Shown in pieces: positions 6,796-13,107 of a stretch of DNA of 14,519 bases. The translations under genes were made by a program, and so were the position numbers. The DNA comes from Candidatus Giovannonibacteria bacterium RIFCSPLOWO2_01_FULL_46_13. Lineage in GTDB: Bacteria; Patescibacteriota; Minisyncoccia; JACPKW01; UBA11713. Where the stretch lies: contig MFIE01000006.1 of the NCBI GenBank assembly GCA_001778785.1, positions 8,632 through 23,150 on the forward strand. The letters run 5' to 3'. The notes below the pieces were generated by a model, which had not been told where the DNA came from, searched no databases, and saw only the letters and a list, made by a program, of their open reading frames with translations. Each line of letters begins with the position of its first letter. Position 1 is the first letter of the stretch.

Positions 6796-7242
6796 ATGCA
6801 TATAAAAGAATTGGGGCATGTCGTGCTTTATGTGACCGACCTCGAAAAGATGCGGAATTTTTATCGCGACACGCTCGGGTTTAAAGAAATCGAATCTATC
6901 ATGCGCGGGGCCGCAGTTTTTTCTTCCGGAAGGACGCATCACGAACTTTTGCTGATAGAAATCGGGGGAGAGCCGCGCGAGAAAACGGAATCGGAGCCCG
7001 GCTTGTACCATATTGGATTTAAAATTAGCGATTCGACGGAAGAATTAAAGAAAGCTTACCGCGAGCTTAAAGAAAAAGGTGTGAAAATTTTAGGATCAAC
7101 TGACCACGGCATAACGCATAGCTTGTATGTCGCGGATCCCGACGGAAACGAACTCGAACTGTATGCGGATGTCTCGGACGAATGGAGGCGCGACCCTAAG
7201 GCAATCTTGCAGCCCGCAAAATATTTGGATTTGGAAGACTAA
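6796..7242 (+). CDS. VOC superfamily (glyoxalase/extradiol dioxygenase fold) protein
   Basis: The 148-residue protein has two babbagb-type half domains. The first starts LGHVVLYVTDLEKMRNFY with DTLGF at 26-29; the second contains GLYHIGFKI (69-77) and ends ADPDGNELELY (113-123). H8, H72 and E121 occupy the positions of the usual metal-binding triad. The THSLYVADPDGNELELY ending resembles catechol 2,3-dioxygenase-like (CatE-type) members more than glyoxalase I, but VOC substrates cannot be read from sequence. The C-terminus (WRRDPKAILQPAKYLD) is a short extension also seen, from memory, in extradiol-dioxygenase-like members. There is no SD; a TATAAT lies 5 bases before the ATG. No metabolic partner gene is adjacent, so it appears to stand alone between fusA and tuf. 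Confidence 0.85.
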   Translation: MHIKELGHVVLYVTDLEKMRNFYRDTLGFKEIESIMRGAAVFSSGRTHHELLLIEIGGEPREKTESEPGLYHIGFKISDSTEELKKAYRELKEKGVKILGSTDHGITHSLYVADPDGNELELYADVSDEWRRDPKAILQPAKYLDLED

Positions 7243-7270
7243 TTGTTTTTCCGTAGGAATTTGCTATGCT
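7243..7270 (+). promoter_or_regulatory. Promoter of the 97-residue gene
   Basis: TTGTTT (7243-7248), a 16-base spacer and TATGCT (7265-7270) with TGC before it form an extended -10 promoter beginning right after the stop codon of the VOC gene. The TGCTATGCT core is identical to that upstream of the 119-residue gene. The leader would be about 38 bases. Confidence 0.55.
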
Positions 7271-7314
7271 TTCGGTAGAATTCTTTTCATTAGTTAGAAT
7301 AATAAGGAGAATTT

Positions 7315-7608
7315 ATGGAAAATATAGGTTTTGAATTTTCTTCCGATGCCGCCGCAGAGCTAGATCAAATAACGGAGAGGCTAAAGTCTTCCCGTGGAAA
7401 CGCGATAAATCACGGCCTAGGGAAACTAAAGTGGATCGTGGAAGAACTTGAGCAAGGGTCGAGAATTCTAGTAGAGAGGAAGGATGGAGAAATCGTAGAG
7501 GTTGAATTCCCAGAAATTGAATCTATGCTCCGCTGGGCAAAGTTTTGGAAGGGTGTCGACCGCCTCCTGACTTTTATTAAGAGGCCATTCATGCGTTTCT
7601 TTGGATGA
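7315..7608 (+). CDS. Small protein with a ribbon-helix-helix-like N-terminus and an amphipathic C-terminal tail
   Basis: The 97-residue product has three visible parts. Residues 3-47 follow a beta-helix-helix pattern: IGFEFSS, a helix with AAAELDQITERLK, then SSRGNAINHGLGKLKWIVEE. This resembles ribbon-helix-helix or antitoxin-like DNA-binding domains. Residues 49-66 look like a beta hairpin (SRILVERKDGEIVEVEF), a pairing I recall from small RHH-like bacterial proteins. Residues 70-97 are basic and aromatic (MLRWAKFWKG, LLTFIKRPFMRFFG), possibly a membrane-surface helix. All of this is inference from pattern; no partner toxin is nearby. The ATG at 7315 has AGGAGA (7305-7310) at ideal spacing. 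The gene has its own promoter and is followed 20 bases later by a strong hairpin. Confidence 0.72.
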   Translation: MENIGFEFSSDAAAELDQITERLKSSRGNAINHGLGKLKWIVEELEQGSRILVERKDGEIVEVEFPEIESMLRWAKFWKGVDRLLTFIKRPFMRFFG

Positions 7609-7619
7609 GGAGCGTTTCA

Positions 7620-7733
7620 ATGAAAGATAAAGCGCGGGTTCGCATGGACTCGCGCTTTACTGCATTAAAATCCATATTCTGTCAATGTTCGCGTGGTGTT
7701 GCCTATGGGCTATTGACGTATTTTAAGGCTTAG
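7620..7733 (+). CDS. Possible 37-residue ORF, weakly supported
   Basis: An ATG at 7620 is preceded by GAGGAG (7607-7612) at 7 bases, overlapping the stop codon of the 97-residue gene. The frame runs to a TAG at 7731-7733 and would encode a basic peptide with two cysteines (CQCSR). Against it, the first third is a strong terminator-like hairpin (7629-7658) and the last third overlaps the tuf -35 box, so the ORF may be accidental. I do not recognise any family. Confidence 0.15.
   Translation: MKDKARVRMDSRFTALKSIFCQCSRGVAYGLLTYFKA
7629..7658 (+). terminator. Hairpin after the 97-residue gene, probable terminator
   Basis: Thirteen continuous pairs (two G-U) join 7629-7641 (AAAGCGCGGGTTC) to 7646-7658 (GGACTCGCGCTTT) around the loop GCAT. 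The T tail is short (TTTACTGCATT), as for the hairpin after the 119-residue gene. Both have an A-run, GC-core, T-run layout. Confidence 0.65.
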
Positions 7734-7741
7734 ATTAGTAT
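7713..7741 (+). promoter_or_regulatory. Promoter of tuf
   Basis: TTGACG (7713-7718), a 17-base spacer and TAGTAT (7736-7741) give the same hexamer and spacing design as the rpsL promoter. Transcription would start near 7748, producing a leader of about 65 bases that begins with the GC-rich element at 7750-7772 and ends in an A/T-rich stretch without an SD. Confidence 0.75.
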
Positions 7742-7749
7742 GTTAAGTA

Positions 7750-7772
7750 CCCGCCTACCGGCAGGCAGGCGC
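7750..7772. repeat. GC-rich imperfect hairpin element in the tuf leader
   Basis: The stretch around CGCCTACCGGCAGGCAGGCG (7752-7771) can fold with CGCCT/AGGCG outer pairs, one mismatch, and two inner pairs closing GGCA. An alternative is GCCT/AGGC. Copies of CCTGCCGGCAGGCAGG-type sequences are scattered through intergenic regions of many CPR genomes in my recollection, so this may be a dispersed repeat rather than a dedicated leader structure. Only one copy is present in this window. Confidence 0.4.
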
Positions 7773-7812
7773 TAACAAAATTTAGTGGTTATTACTTTAA
7801 TTTTTTTATTTT

Positions 7813-9003
7813 ATGGCAAAATTTGAAAGGACAAAGCCCCACCTGAACGTAGGTACTATCGGGCACGTAGACCACGGAAAGACATCCTTGACCGCGGCTA
7901 TTTTGCATGTGCTGAAATTGGCGGGAAAGAACGTAAAATTTGAATCTATCGACCAAATCGACAATGCTCCCGAGGAACGCCAGCGCGGTATTACAATCGC
8001 CCTTCACCACTCGGAGTATGAATCGGACAAGAGGCACTATGCGCACATCGATGCCCCAGGCCACGCTGACTATATAAAGAACATGATCACGGGAGCGGCC
8101 CAGATGGACGGCGCCATTTTAGTAGTCTCCGCCGCGGACGGCCCAATGCCGCAGACCAGGGAGCACATCCTTTTGGCCCGCCAGGTAGGTGTGCCTGCTA
8201 TAATCGTATTCTTGAACAAGGTAGATATGGTGGACGACAAGGAACTCATAGACTTGGTTGAGACAGAAATTCGCGAACTCTTAACAAAGTATGAATATCC
8301 TGGGGATAAGACTCCAATAATCAGGGGATCAGCTGTGAAAGCTTTGGAGGCCAAGTCTCCGGATGACGAATGGGCCAAGCCTGTTTTAGAGCTTATCGAC
8401 ACCCTCGACACTTTCATTCCCGAACCGGTTCGCGAGATCGACAAGCCATTTTTGATGCCCGTCGAGGACGTTTTCTCGATTGAGGGACGCGGAACGGTTG
8501 TTACCGGCAGGGTTGAAAGAGGCAAGATAAAAATCAACGACGAGATAGAAATCGTCGGCTTGAAGGACACCCAGAAAACCATCGTTACCGGGATCGAAAT
8601 GTTCAATAAACAGCTCGACGAAGGTATCGCGGGGGACAACGCTGGAATCCTTTTGCGCGGAGTTAAGAAGGAAGACATCGAGCGCGGACAGGTTTTGTCC
8701 AAGCCGGGATCAGTCAATCCGCACACTGAATTTGAGGCTGAAGTTTACATCTTGACCAAGGAAGAAGGTGGAAGGCACACCCCATTTTTCACCGGATACA
8801 AGCCGCAGTTCTACATCAGGACGACGGACGTTACCGGAGACGTGGCTTTGCCTCAAGGAACGGAGATGGTTATGCCGGGAGACACGATCAAATTTACGGT
8901 AAAACTTATCGGGCCGGTTGCCTTGGAAGAAAAGCAGAGGTTTGCCATTCGTGAAGGCGGAAAGACCGTTGGAGCGGGTGTGGTGACGAAGATTATTAAG
9001 TAG
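7813..9003 (+). CDS. tuf: Elongation factor Tu
   Basis: EF-Tu delivers aminoacyl-tRNA to the ribosomal A site as a GTP complex. The 396-residue protein has GHVDHGKT (17-24), switch I RGITIA (58-63) with T61, D80-APGH (80-84) with catalytic H84, NKVD (135-138) and GSAVKAL (172-178). Domains II and III are complete and it ends [11 protein letters not shown]. The usual DCPGH is DAPGH here, and the segment after RGITI reads ALHHSEYES instead of the common NTSHVEYET; both are features I associate with CPR EF-Tu. It has its own promoter and a leader of about 65 bases, with no SD. rpsJ starts 18 bases downstream. Confidence 0.99.
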   Translation: MAKFERTKPHLNVGTIGHVDHGKTSLTAAILHVLKLAGKNVKFESIDQIDNAPEERQRGITIALHHSEYESDKRHYAHIDAPGHADYIKNMITGAAQMDGAILVVSAADGPMPQTREHILLARQVGVPAIIVFLNKVDMVDDKELIDLVETEIRELLTKYEYPGDKTPIIRGSAVKALEAKSPDDEWAKPVLELIDTLDTFIPEPVREIDKPFLMPVEDVFSIEGRGTVVTGRVERGKIKINDEIEIVGLKDTQKTIVTGIEMFNKQLDEGIAGDNAGILLRGVKKEDIERGQVLSKPGSVNPHTEFEAEVYILTKEEGGRHTPFFTGYKPQFYIRTTDVTGDVALPQGTEMVMPGDTIKFTVKLIGPVALEEKQRFAIREGGKTVGAGVVTKIIK

Positions 9004-9021
9004 AAGATTGAAAAGTAAATA

Positions 9022-9363
9022 ATGGTAACAAAGCCATCCAAAAGTGAAGTTGAGGAGGTCCAAAAGTTGCGCATCCGCGTACGCGGGTACGACCACAAGA
9101 TTCTGGACTCCTCGATAAAGCAAATTGTGGACACCGCGTCGCGTTACGGCGCGATGGTGGTTGGTCCGGTCCCGCTTCCGACAGAAATCCGGAAGTATAC
9201 GGTGAACCGCTCAACTTTCGTCCACAAAAACGCCCGCGAGCAATTTGAGATGCGGGTCCACAAGCGCCTTTTGGATATTATCAATGTCACCCCGAAGATT
9301 ATTGACTCGCTTACGAACCTGAATCTTCCTGCGGGAGTGGATATAGAGGTGAAAATGTTATAA
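9022..9363 (+). CDS. rpsJ: 30S ribosomal protein S10 (uS10 / NusE)
   Basis: S10 is a 30S head protein that also acts as NusE in antitermination. The core [44 protein letters not shown] and the final DIEVKM are clear. From the ATG at 9022 the protein is 113 residues, with about 15 residues before the core; E. coli has only 4 there. An alternative TTG at 9067 (L16) begins right at the core and has GAGGAGGT (9052-9059) 7 bases upstream, so a 98-residue form is possible. CPR S10 proteins often carry such an N-terminal extension in my recollection, so I keep the ATG. It probably shares the tuf transcript and is followed by a terminator-like hairpin. Confidence 0.95.
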   Translation: MVTKPSKSEVEEVQKLRIRVRGYDHKILDSSIKQIVDTASRYGAMVVGPVPLPTEIRKYTVNRSTFVHKNAREQFEMRVHKRLLDIINVTPKIIDSLTNLNLPAGVDIEVKML

Positions 9364-9364
9364 G

Positions 9365-9370
9365 TATAAT
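9365..9370 (+). promoter_or_regulatory. TATAAT box between rpsJ and rplC
   Basis: A perfect TATAAT begins 2 bases after the rpsJ stop codon. There is no good -35 at 16-18 bases. If active, it would start a transcript near 9377, within the 5' flank of the following hairpin, providing an independent start for the rplC-led operon. Confidence 0.3.
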
Positions 9371-9381
9371 TTGTGCCGGGA

Positions 9382-9412
9382 AAAAAATTCCGGAAATGAG
9401 CCGGAATTTTTT
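9382..9412 (+). terminator. Terminator-like hairpin between rpsJ and rplC
   Basis: AAAAAATTCCGG (9382-9393) pairs perfectly with CCGGAATTTTTT (9401-9412) around the 7-base loop AAATGAG, ending in six T. It has full intrinsic-terminator form and lies 14 bases before the rplC start, so it should end or attenuate transcription coming from tuf-rpsJ. The middle of the S10 cluster is an unusual place for it. Confidence 0.75.
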
Positions 9413-9426
9413 CTTAAGAAATTTTT

Positions 9427-10032
9427 ATGAAGTTCATGCTTGCCCAAAAAATTGAGATGTCGCAAATCTTCGATGAAGCCGGAATTGTAAAGCCGGTGAC
9501 TATTTTGCGTGCGGGCCCGCTTGTCGTAACCCAGGTAAAGACAAGCGAGAAAGATAAGTATGAGGCGCTTCAGTTGGGATTTGGGGCTAAAAAAGAAAAG
9601 AATTTAACGAAACCGGTTAAGGGGCATTTAAAAGATTTGGGAAGCTTCAGGTGGCTTCGCGAAGCGAGGATGCCGGCCGGGGAATTAAAGCGCGGAGACA
9701 AGATAGATATATCTATTTTTAAAGAAGGAGATAAGGTCAAAGTCTCGGGCCTTTCCAAGGGGAGAGGATTCCAGGGAGCGGTAAAAAGGCACGGTTTCCG
9801 CGGAGGATCGAGGACGCACGGACAGAAGCACTCGGAGCGCGAGGTGGGTTCGATCGGAGCCACTTGGCCGCAGAGGGTTATAAAAGGAAAAAGGATGCCT
9901 GGAAGGATGGGCGGAATAAGGGTTAGCGTAAAAAATTTGGAAATTGTAAAAATTGAGCCCGAAAAAAATCTTTTATATATTAGAGGAGCTTTGCCCGGAG
10001 CGCGGGGGAGCTTAGTCGAAATCAGGGGCTAA
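9427..10032 (+). CDS. rplC: 50S ribosomal protein L3 (uL3)
   Basis: L3 is an early assembly protein whose long loop reaches the peptidyl transferase centre. The 201-residue protein begins MKFMLAQKIEMSQIFDEAG, matching the E. coli spacing from Met to GMTRIF, which supports the ATG at 9427 over the later Met. The central GLSKGRGFQGAVKRHGFRGG and SIGATWPQRVIKGKRMPGRM blocks are diagnostic. There is no SD; the start lies 14 bases after the hairpin. rplD follows after a single base. Confidence 0.97.
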   Translation: MKFMLAQKIEMSQIFDEAGIVKPVTILRAGPLVVTQVKTSEKDKYEALQLGFGAKKEKNLTKPVKGHLKDLGSFRWLREARMPAGELKRGDKIDISIFKEGDKVKVSGLSKGRGFQGAVKRHGFRGGSRTHGQKHSEREVGSIGATWPQRVIKGKRMPGRMGGIRVSVKNLEIVKIEPEKNLLYIRGALPGARGSLVEIRG

Positions 10033-10033
10033 C

Positions 10034-10669
10034 ATGGAAACGAAAGTATATAACCAGGAAGGAAAAGAAGTCGGGACGAAAAAAGTTTCGGAGAAAGTTT
10101 TTGGTTTTTCCTGGAACGCCGATTTGGTCCGGCAGGTTTTTCTTTCGGAAAGGGCCACGGACAGGAGAAATATCGCGCACACCAAAGACAGGAGGGAGGT
10201 TTCCGGAGGCGGAAAAAAGCCTTGGCAGCAGAAAGGGACGGGGCGCGCTAGGCACGGATCGATCCGTTCGCCGATTTGGATCGGAGGAGGAATTTCCCAC
10301 GGACCGCGAAACGATAGGGACTACTCTGAAAAAATAAATAAGAAGGCGAGGAGAAAGGCGCTTTTGACTGTTTTGTCGCAGAAGCTCCGCGACAATGAAG
10401 TTTTCTTCTTGGAAGATTTGAAAATTTCGGATGCCAAGACAAAGAAAGCCAAAGAAATTTTAAAAAATATGCCGATCGACTTGAAATCCTCAACATTGGT
10501 TGTCCTTCCGGAAAAAGATGAGGCGACCTGGAGGGCTTTGCGAAATATAAAAAATATAAGCTTGACCGAGGCGCGAAATTTGAATACATCGGAGCTTCTT
10601 TCCAATAAATATGTTTTGATGGCCGGAAATTCCGGGGAAGTATTAGAAAAAACTTTTGCCGGAAAATAA
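10034..10669 (+). CDS. rplD: 50S ribosomal protein L4 (uL4)
   Basis: L4 lines the peptide exit tunnel. The 211-residue product shows the extended loop motif GGGKKPWQQKGTGRARHGS (58-76) followed by RSPIWIGGGISHGP (78-91), and the C-terminal VLMAGNSGEVLEKTFAGK region. In E. coli L4 also represses its own S10 operon through the leader before rpsJ. Here the only comparable structure is the hairpin before rplC, so any L4 control would have to act there; that is inference. One base separates it from rplC, with only a weak AGGGG upstream. Confidence 0.97.
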   Translation: METKVYNQEGKEVGTKKVSEKVFGFSWNADLVRQVFLSERATDRRNIAHTKDRREVSGGGKKPWQQKGTGRARHGSIRSPIWIGGGISHGPRNDRDYSEKINKKARRKALLTVLSQKLRDNEVFFLEDLKISDAKTKKAKEILKNMPIDLKSSTLVVLPEKDEATWRALRNIKNISLTEARNLNTSELLSNKYVLMAGNSGEVLEKTFAGK

Positions 10670-10670
10670 T

Positions 10671-10937
10671 ATGTCAAAGATCACCCATCCAATTATTACA
10701 GAGAAAGCGAACATGCTCGCCGCGGAAGGAGTCTACGCATTTCGCGTTGAGAAAAACGCCAACAAGTTTGAAATAAAAAAAGCCGTTGAGGGCATGTATA
10801 AAGTTAACGTGACGAGGGTCAACCTCGTGAGCGTGCATCCGAAAAGGAGAGTTCTCCGCGGAAGGACCGGCTTCAAGCAGGGATACAAAAAGGCGCTCGT
10901 CAGTTTAAAAAAGGGACAGAAAATTGAATTAGCCTAA
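10671..10937 (+). CDS. rplW: 50S ribosomal protein L23 (uL23)
   Basis: L23 lies at the tunnel exit and is the docking site for trigger factor and SRP. The 88-residue product starts MSKITHPIITEKANML, matching the family N-terminus, and has FEIKKAVEGMYKVNV and the basic RRVLRGRTGFKQGYKKALV loop. An in-frame TTG at 10656 would add five residues, but it overlaps rplD and is not family-like, so I use the ATG at 10671, one base after the rplD stop. Confidence 0.96.
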   Translation: MSKITHPIITEKANMLAAEGVYAFRVEKNANKFEIKKAVEGMYKVNVTRVNLVSVHPKRRVLRGRTGFKQGYKKALVSLKKGQKIELA

Positions 10938-10938
10938 T

Positions 10939-11766
10939 ATGAAAAGTTTTAAACCAAAAACGCCTTCAAGGCGGCAGATGACAGTCGTGGAATACAAAAA
11001 AGTTTTGACCCGTTCGGAACCGGAGAAGAGTTTGGTATTTGGAATTAGGCGCGCGGTAGGGAGGAACAACCAGGGAAGGATAACCACGAGGCACAAAGGC
11101 GGGGGCGTAAAAAGGCTTTATCGCGACGTTGATTTTTCGATGGAGAAAAAAAATATCCCGGCCAAGGTTGCCTCGGTTGAATACGACCCAAACAGGACGG
11201 CTTTTATCGGGCTTGTTGTATATAAGGATGGGGAGAAGAGATACATAATTCTTCCGTCCGGGATAACGGTCAACGAAGAAATCTTAATTTCTGAAAATGC
11301 CGCTGTTAAGAAAGGCAACAGGCTCCCATTGAAGAATATCCCTGTTGGAACGCAGGTATATAATATAGAAGTTTACCCATTGGGCGGGGCTAAATTGGTA
11401 CGAAGTGCTGGTACTTTTGCCGAGGTTTTGGCCCAGGATTCTCCGACGACCATGATCAAGCTTCCTTCTGGTGAGGTGCGAAAGCTTCCGGAAAATTCCT
11501 GGGCTTCGGTAGGGCAGGCTTCCAATGAGGACTCAAATCTGGTAGTTATCGGTAAGGCCGGACGCTCCAGGTTGCTTGGAATAAGGCCAACGGTACGAGG
11601 ATCGGCCATGAACCCAGTCGACCACCCATTTGGTGGAGGTGAAGGAAGGACCCAGCGCGGAAGGCGCAGGCCGTTAAACAAATGGGGCAAGGGTGTCCGC
11701 GGGGTGAAAACCAGGGGTAAGAAAAAATGGTCCCAGGGTTCTATTATTCAAAGACGAAGTAAATAA
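10939..11766 (+). CDS. rplB: 50S ribosomal protein L2 (uL2)
   Basis: L2 is needed for subunit association and peptidyl transferase assembly. The 275-residue protein has the expected length. It contains [16 protein letters not shown] (41-56), [11 protein letters not shown] (174-184), [20 protein letters not shown] (213-232) and the basic C-terminal tail [13 protein letters not shown]229 is present at the conserved position. The residue two further on, usually His in bacteria (DHPHGGGEG), is Phe231 (DHPFGGGEG), as in archaeal and eukaryotic L2. It starts one base after rplW, without an SD, and is followed by rpsS after 2 bases. Confidence 0.98.
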   Translation: MKSFKPKTPSRRQMTVVEYKKVLTRSEPEKSLVFGIRRAVGRNNQGRITTRHKGGGVKRLYRDVDFSMEKKNIPAKVASVEYDPNRTAFIGLVVYKDGEKRYIILPSGITVNEEILISENAAVKKGNRLPLKNIPVGTQVYNIEVYPLGGAKLVRSAGTFAEVLAQDSPTTMIKLPSGEVRKLPENSWASVGQASNEDSNLVVIGKAGRSRLLGIRPTVRGSAMNPVDHPFGGGEGRTQRGRRRPLNKWGKGVRGVKTRGKKKWSQGSIIQRRSK

Positions 11767-11768
11767 TC

Positions 11769-12089
11769 ATGTCACGCTCAGTAAAAAAAGGTCCTTGGGT
11801 GGATCCAAAACTTTTGAAGAAAATTTCTGCCATCAGGCAGGGAGATAAGACCATAGTTAAAACATGGTCGCGTTCTTCGCAGATCGCGCCCGAGATGATC
11901 GGCTTTACTTTCGGCGTGCACAACGGAAAAGATTTTATCAACGTGACGATTTCGGAAGAAATGGTCGGGCACCGCTTCGGGGAGTTTGCCCCGTCGCGCA
12001 AATTTACCAGGCACGGAGGAAAGATGCAGAAGGAGCTCGAAGCTCAAGCTAAACTTGCGGCCTCCCCCGCGGCTCCAGCGGCCAAATAA
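11769..12089 (+). CDS. rpsS: 30S ribosomal protein S19 (uS19)
   Basis: S19 is a 30S head protein that pairs with S13 and touches A-site tRNA. The 106-residue product carries [15 protein letters not shown] at the N-terminus and the [29 protein letters not shown] and RHGG blocks. The last 20 or so residues ([15 protein letters not shown]) form an Ala/Pro-rich tail absent from the 92-residue E. coli protein. There is no SD. rplV starts 5 bases downstream. Confidence 0.97.
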   Translation: MSRSVKKGPWVDPKLLKKISAIRQGDKTIVKTWSRSSQIAPEMIGFTFGVHNGKDFINVTISEEMVGHRFGEFAPSRKFTRHGGKMQKELEAQAKLAASPAAPAAK

Positions 12090-12094
12090 ACCAT

Positions 12095-12430
12095 ATGAAA
12101 CAAGTAACTGGAAAATTAAAATATTTGGGATTGTCCCCGCGGAAAGTGAGGGTGGTAGCGCGGGAAATTTCCGGGCAATCCGTTAAAGAGGCGGGGGAAT
12201 ACCTGAAGGTTGTTCCGCGCGCTCCGGGCTTGCCTTTGGAAAAACTTTTGAAGTCAGCGATCGCGAACGCAAAACATAACCACGGCCTTGCGGTAGAAAA
12301 ATTATTTATAAAAGAAATTCGGGTTGACCAGGGACCGACTTTGAAAAGAAATATGCCAAGAGCTTTCGGGCGAGCCTATCCGATAAGAAAAAGGTCAAGC
12401 CACATAACTTTAATACTAGGAGAGAAATAA
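12095..12430 (+). CDS. rplV: 50S ribosomal protein L22 (uL22)
   Basis: L22 spans the large subunit and its beta hairpin lines the exit tunnel at the constriction with L4. The 111-residue product shows KYLGLSPRKVRVVAREISG (9-27), KLLKSAIANAKHNHGL, and the hairpin region QGPTLKRNMPRAFGRAYPIR. The length is normal. Its TAA shares its last base with the rpsC ATG (TAATG), implying coupled translation. Confidence 0.97.
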   Translation: MKQVTGKLKYLGLSPRKVRVVAREISGQSVKEAGEYLKVVPRAPGLPLEKLLKSAIANAKHNHGLAVEKLFIKEIRVDQGPTLKRNMPRAFGRAYPIRKRSSHITLILGEK

Positions 12431-13098
12431 TGTCGCATACAGTACACCCATATTCGTTTCGTCTCGGAATTTTGAAGGACTGGAAGTCTAGGTGGTCCCA
12501 AAATAAATTTTACAGGATATTTTTGAAGTCCGACGTGCTTTTGCGCGAGTGGCTTGCGAAGCGTTTGCGCGGAATGTACATCGCCGATATCGAAATCGAA
12601 AGAGGGCAGAACGAACTTAATTTGATTTTAAAAACTTCCCGCCCGGGCCTTTTGATAGGAAGGGGAGGGGAAGGGATAGAAAAATTGAGAAAAGAAATTT
12701 CTATGGTTGCCGGAAAACTTAAATTAAATTTGCCGAAGAATTTTAAAATTTCCGTGCAGGAAATTAAATCGCCCGAGACGCACGCCAAGATAGTCGCGCA
12801 GATGGTCGCCGAAGATTTGGAAAAGCGCATGACTTTCCGGAGGATCTTGAACCAAACCTTGGAGAAGGTTATGGCAAACAAGGAAGTAAAGGGGGTCAAG
12901 GTGGCCCTTTCCGGAAGGCTTGGCGGAGCGGAGATGGCGAGATACGAATGGCTCAAGAAAGGGCAAGTCCCGTTGACGACACTTCGCGCGGATATCGATT
13001 TTGCCAAAGAGCGGGCGCATCTTCCGTACGGGGATATTGGGATAAAGGTTTGGATTTATAAGGGCGAGGTATTTGAGGCTCCCAAGCCGACCAATTAA
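12430..13098 (+). CDS. rpsC: 30S ribosomal protein S3 (uS3)
   Basis: S3 forms part of the mRNA entry channel. The 222-residue product starts MSHTVHPYSFRLGILKDWKS, a bacterial S3 N-terminus with the CPR-like HPYSFR variant. It has a type II KH domain with GRGG (77-80) in LLIGRGGEGIEKL, and the C-terminal domain with SGRLGGAEMARYEW and YGDIGIKVWIYKGE. An AGGAG about 7 bases upstream gives it one of the few clear SDs among the ribosomal genes here. It overlaps rplV by one base. Confidence 0.97.
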   Translation: MSHTVHPYSFRLGILKDWKSRWSQNKFYRIFLKSDVLLREWLAKRLRGMYIADIEIERGQNELNLILKTSRPGLLIGRGGEGIEKLRKEISMVAGKLKLNLPKNFKISVQEIKSPETHAKIVAQMVAEDLEKRMTFRRILNQTLEKVMANKEVKGVKVALSGRLGGAEMARYEWLKKGQVPLTTLRADIDFAKERAHLPYGDIGIKVWIYKGEVFEAPKPTN

Positions 13099-13107
13099 TT
13101 TTAAAAT

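Noticed and set aside
6796..7242. Antibiotic-resistance (fosfomycin or bleomycin) assignment for the VOC protein
   Set aside because: Only the general VOC metal triad is visible. No FosA/FosB- or Ble-specific signature was recognised, so substrate is left open.
7315..7608. Toxin-antitoxin pair involving the RHH-like protein
   Set aside because: Neither neighbour (VOC enzyme upstream, tuf downstream) is a toxin, and the gene has its own promoter and terminator.
8070..8726. 218-codon open frame on the minus strand inside tuf
   Set aside because: It is antisense to EF-Tu and Ser/Thr-rich, with no family features. It is a shadow frame.
10656..10670. TTG start for rplW five codons upstream
   Set aside because: It lies inside the end of rplD, and the ATG at 10671 begins the family-like MSKITHPIITEK one base after the rplD stop.
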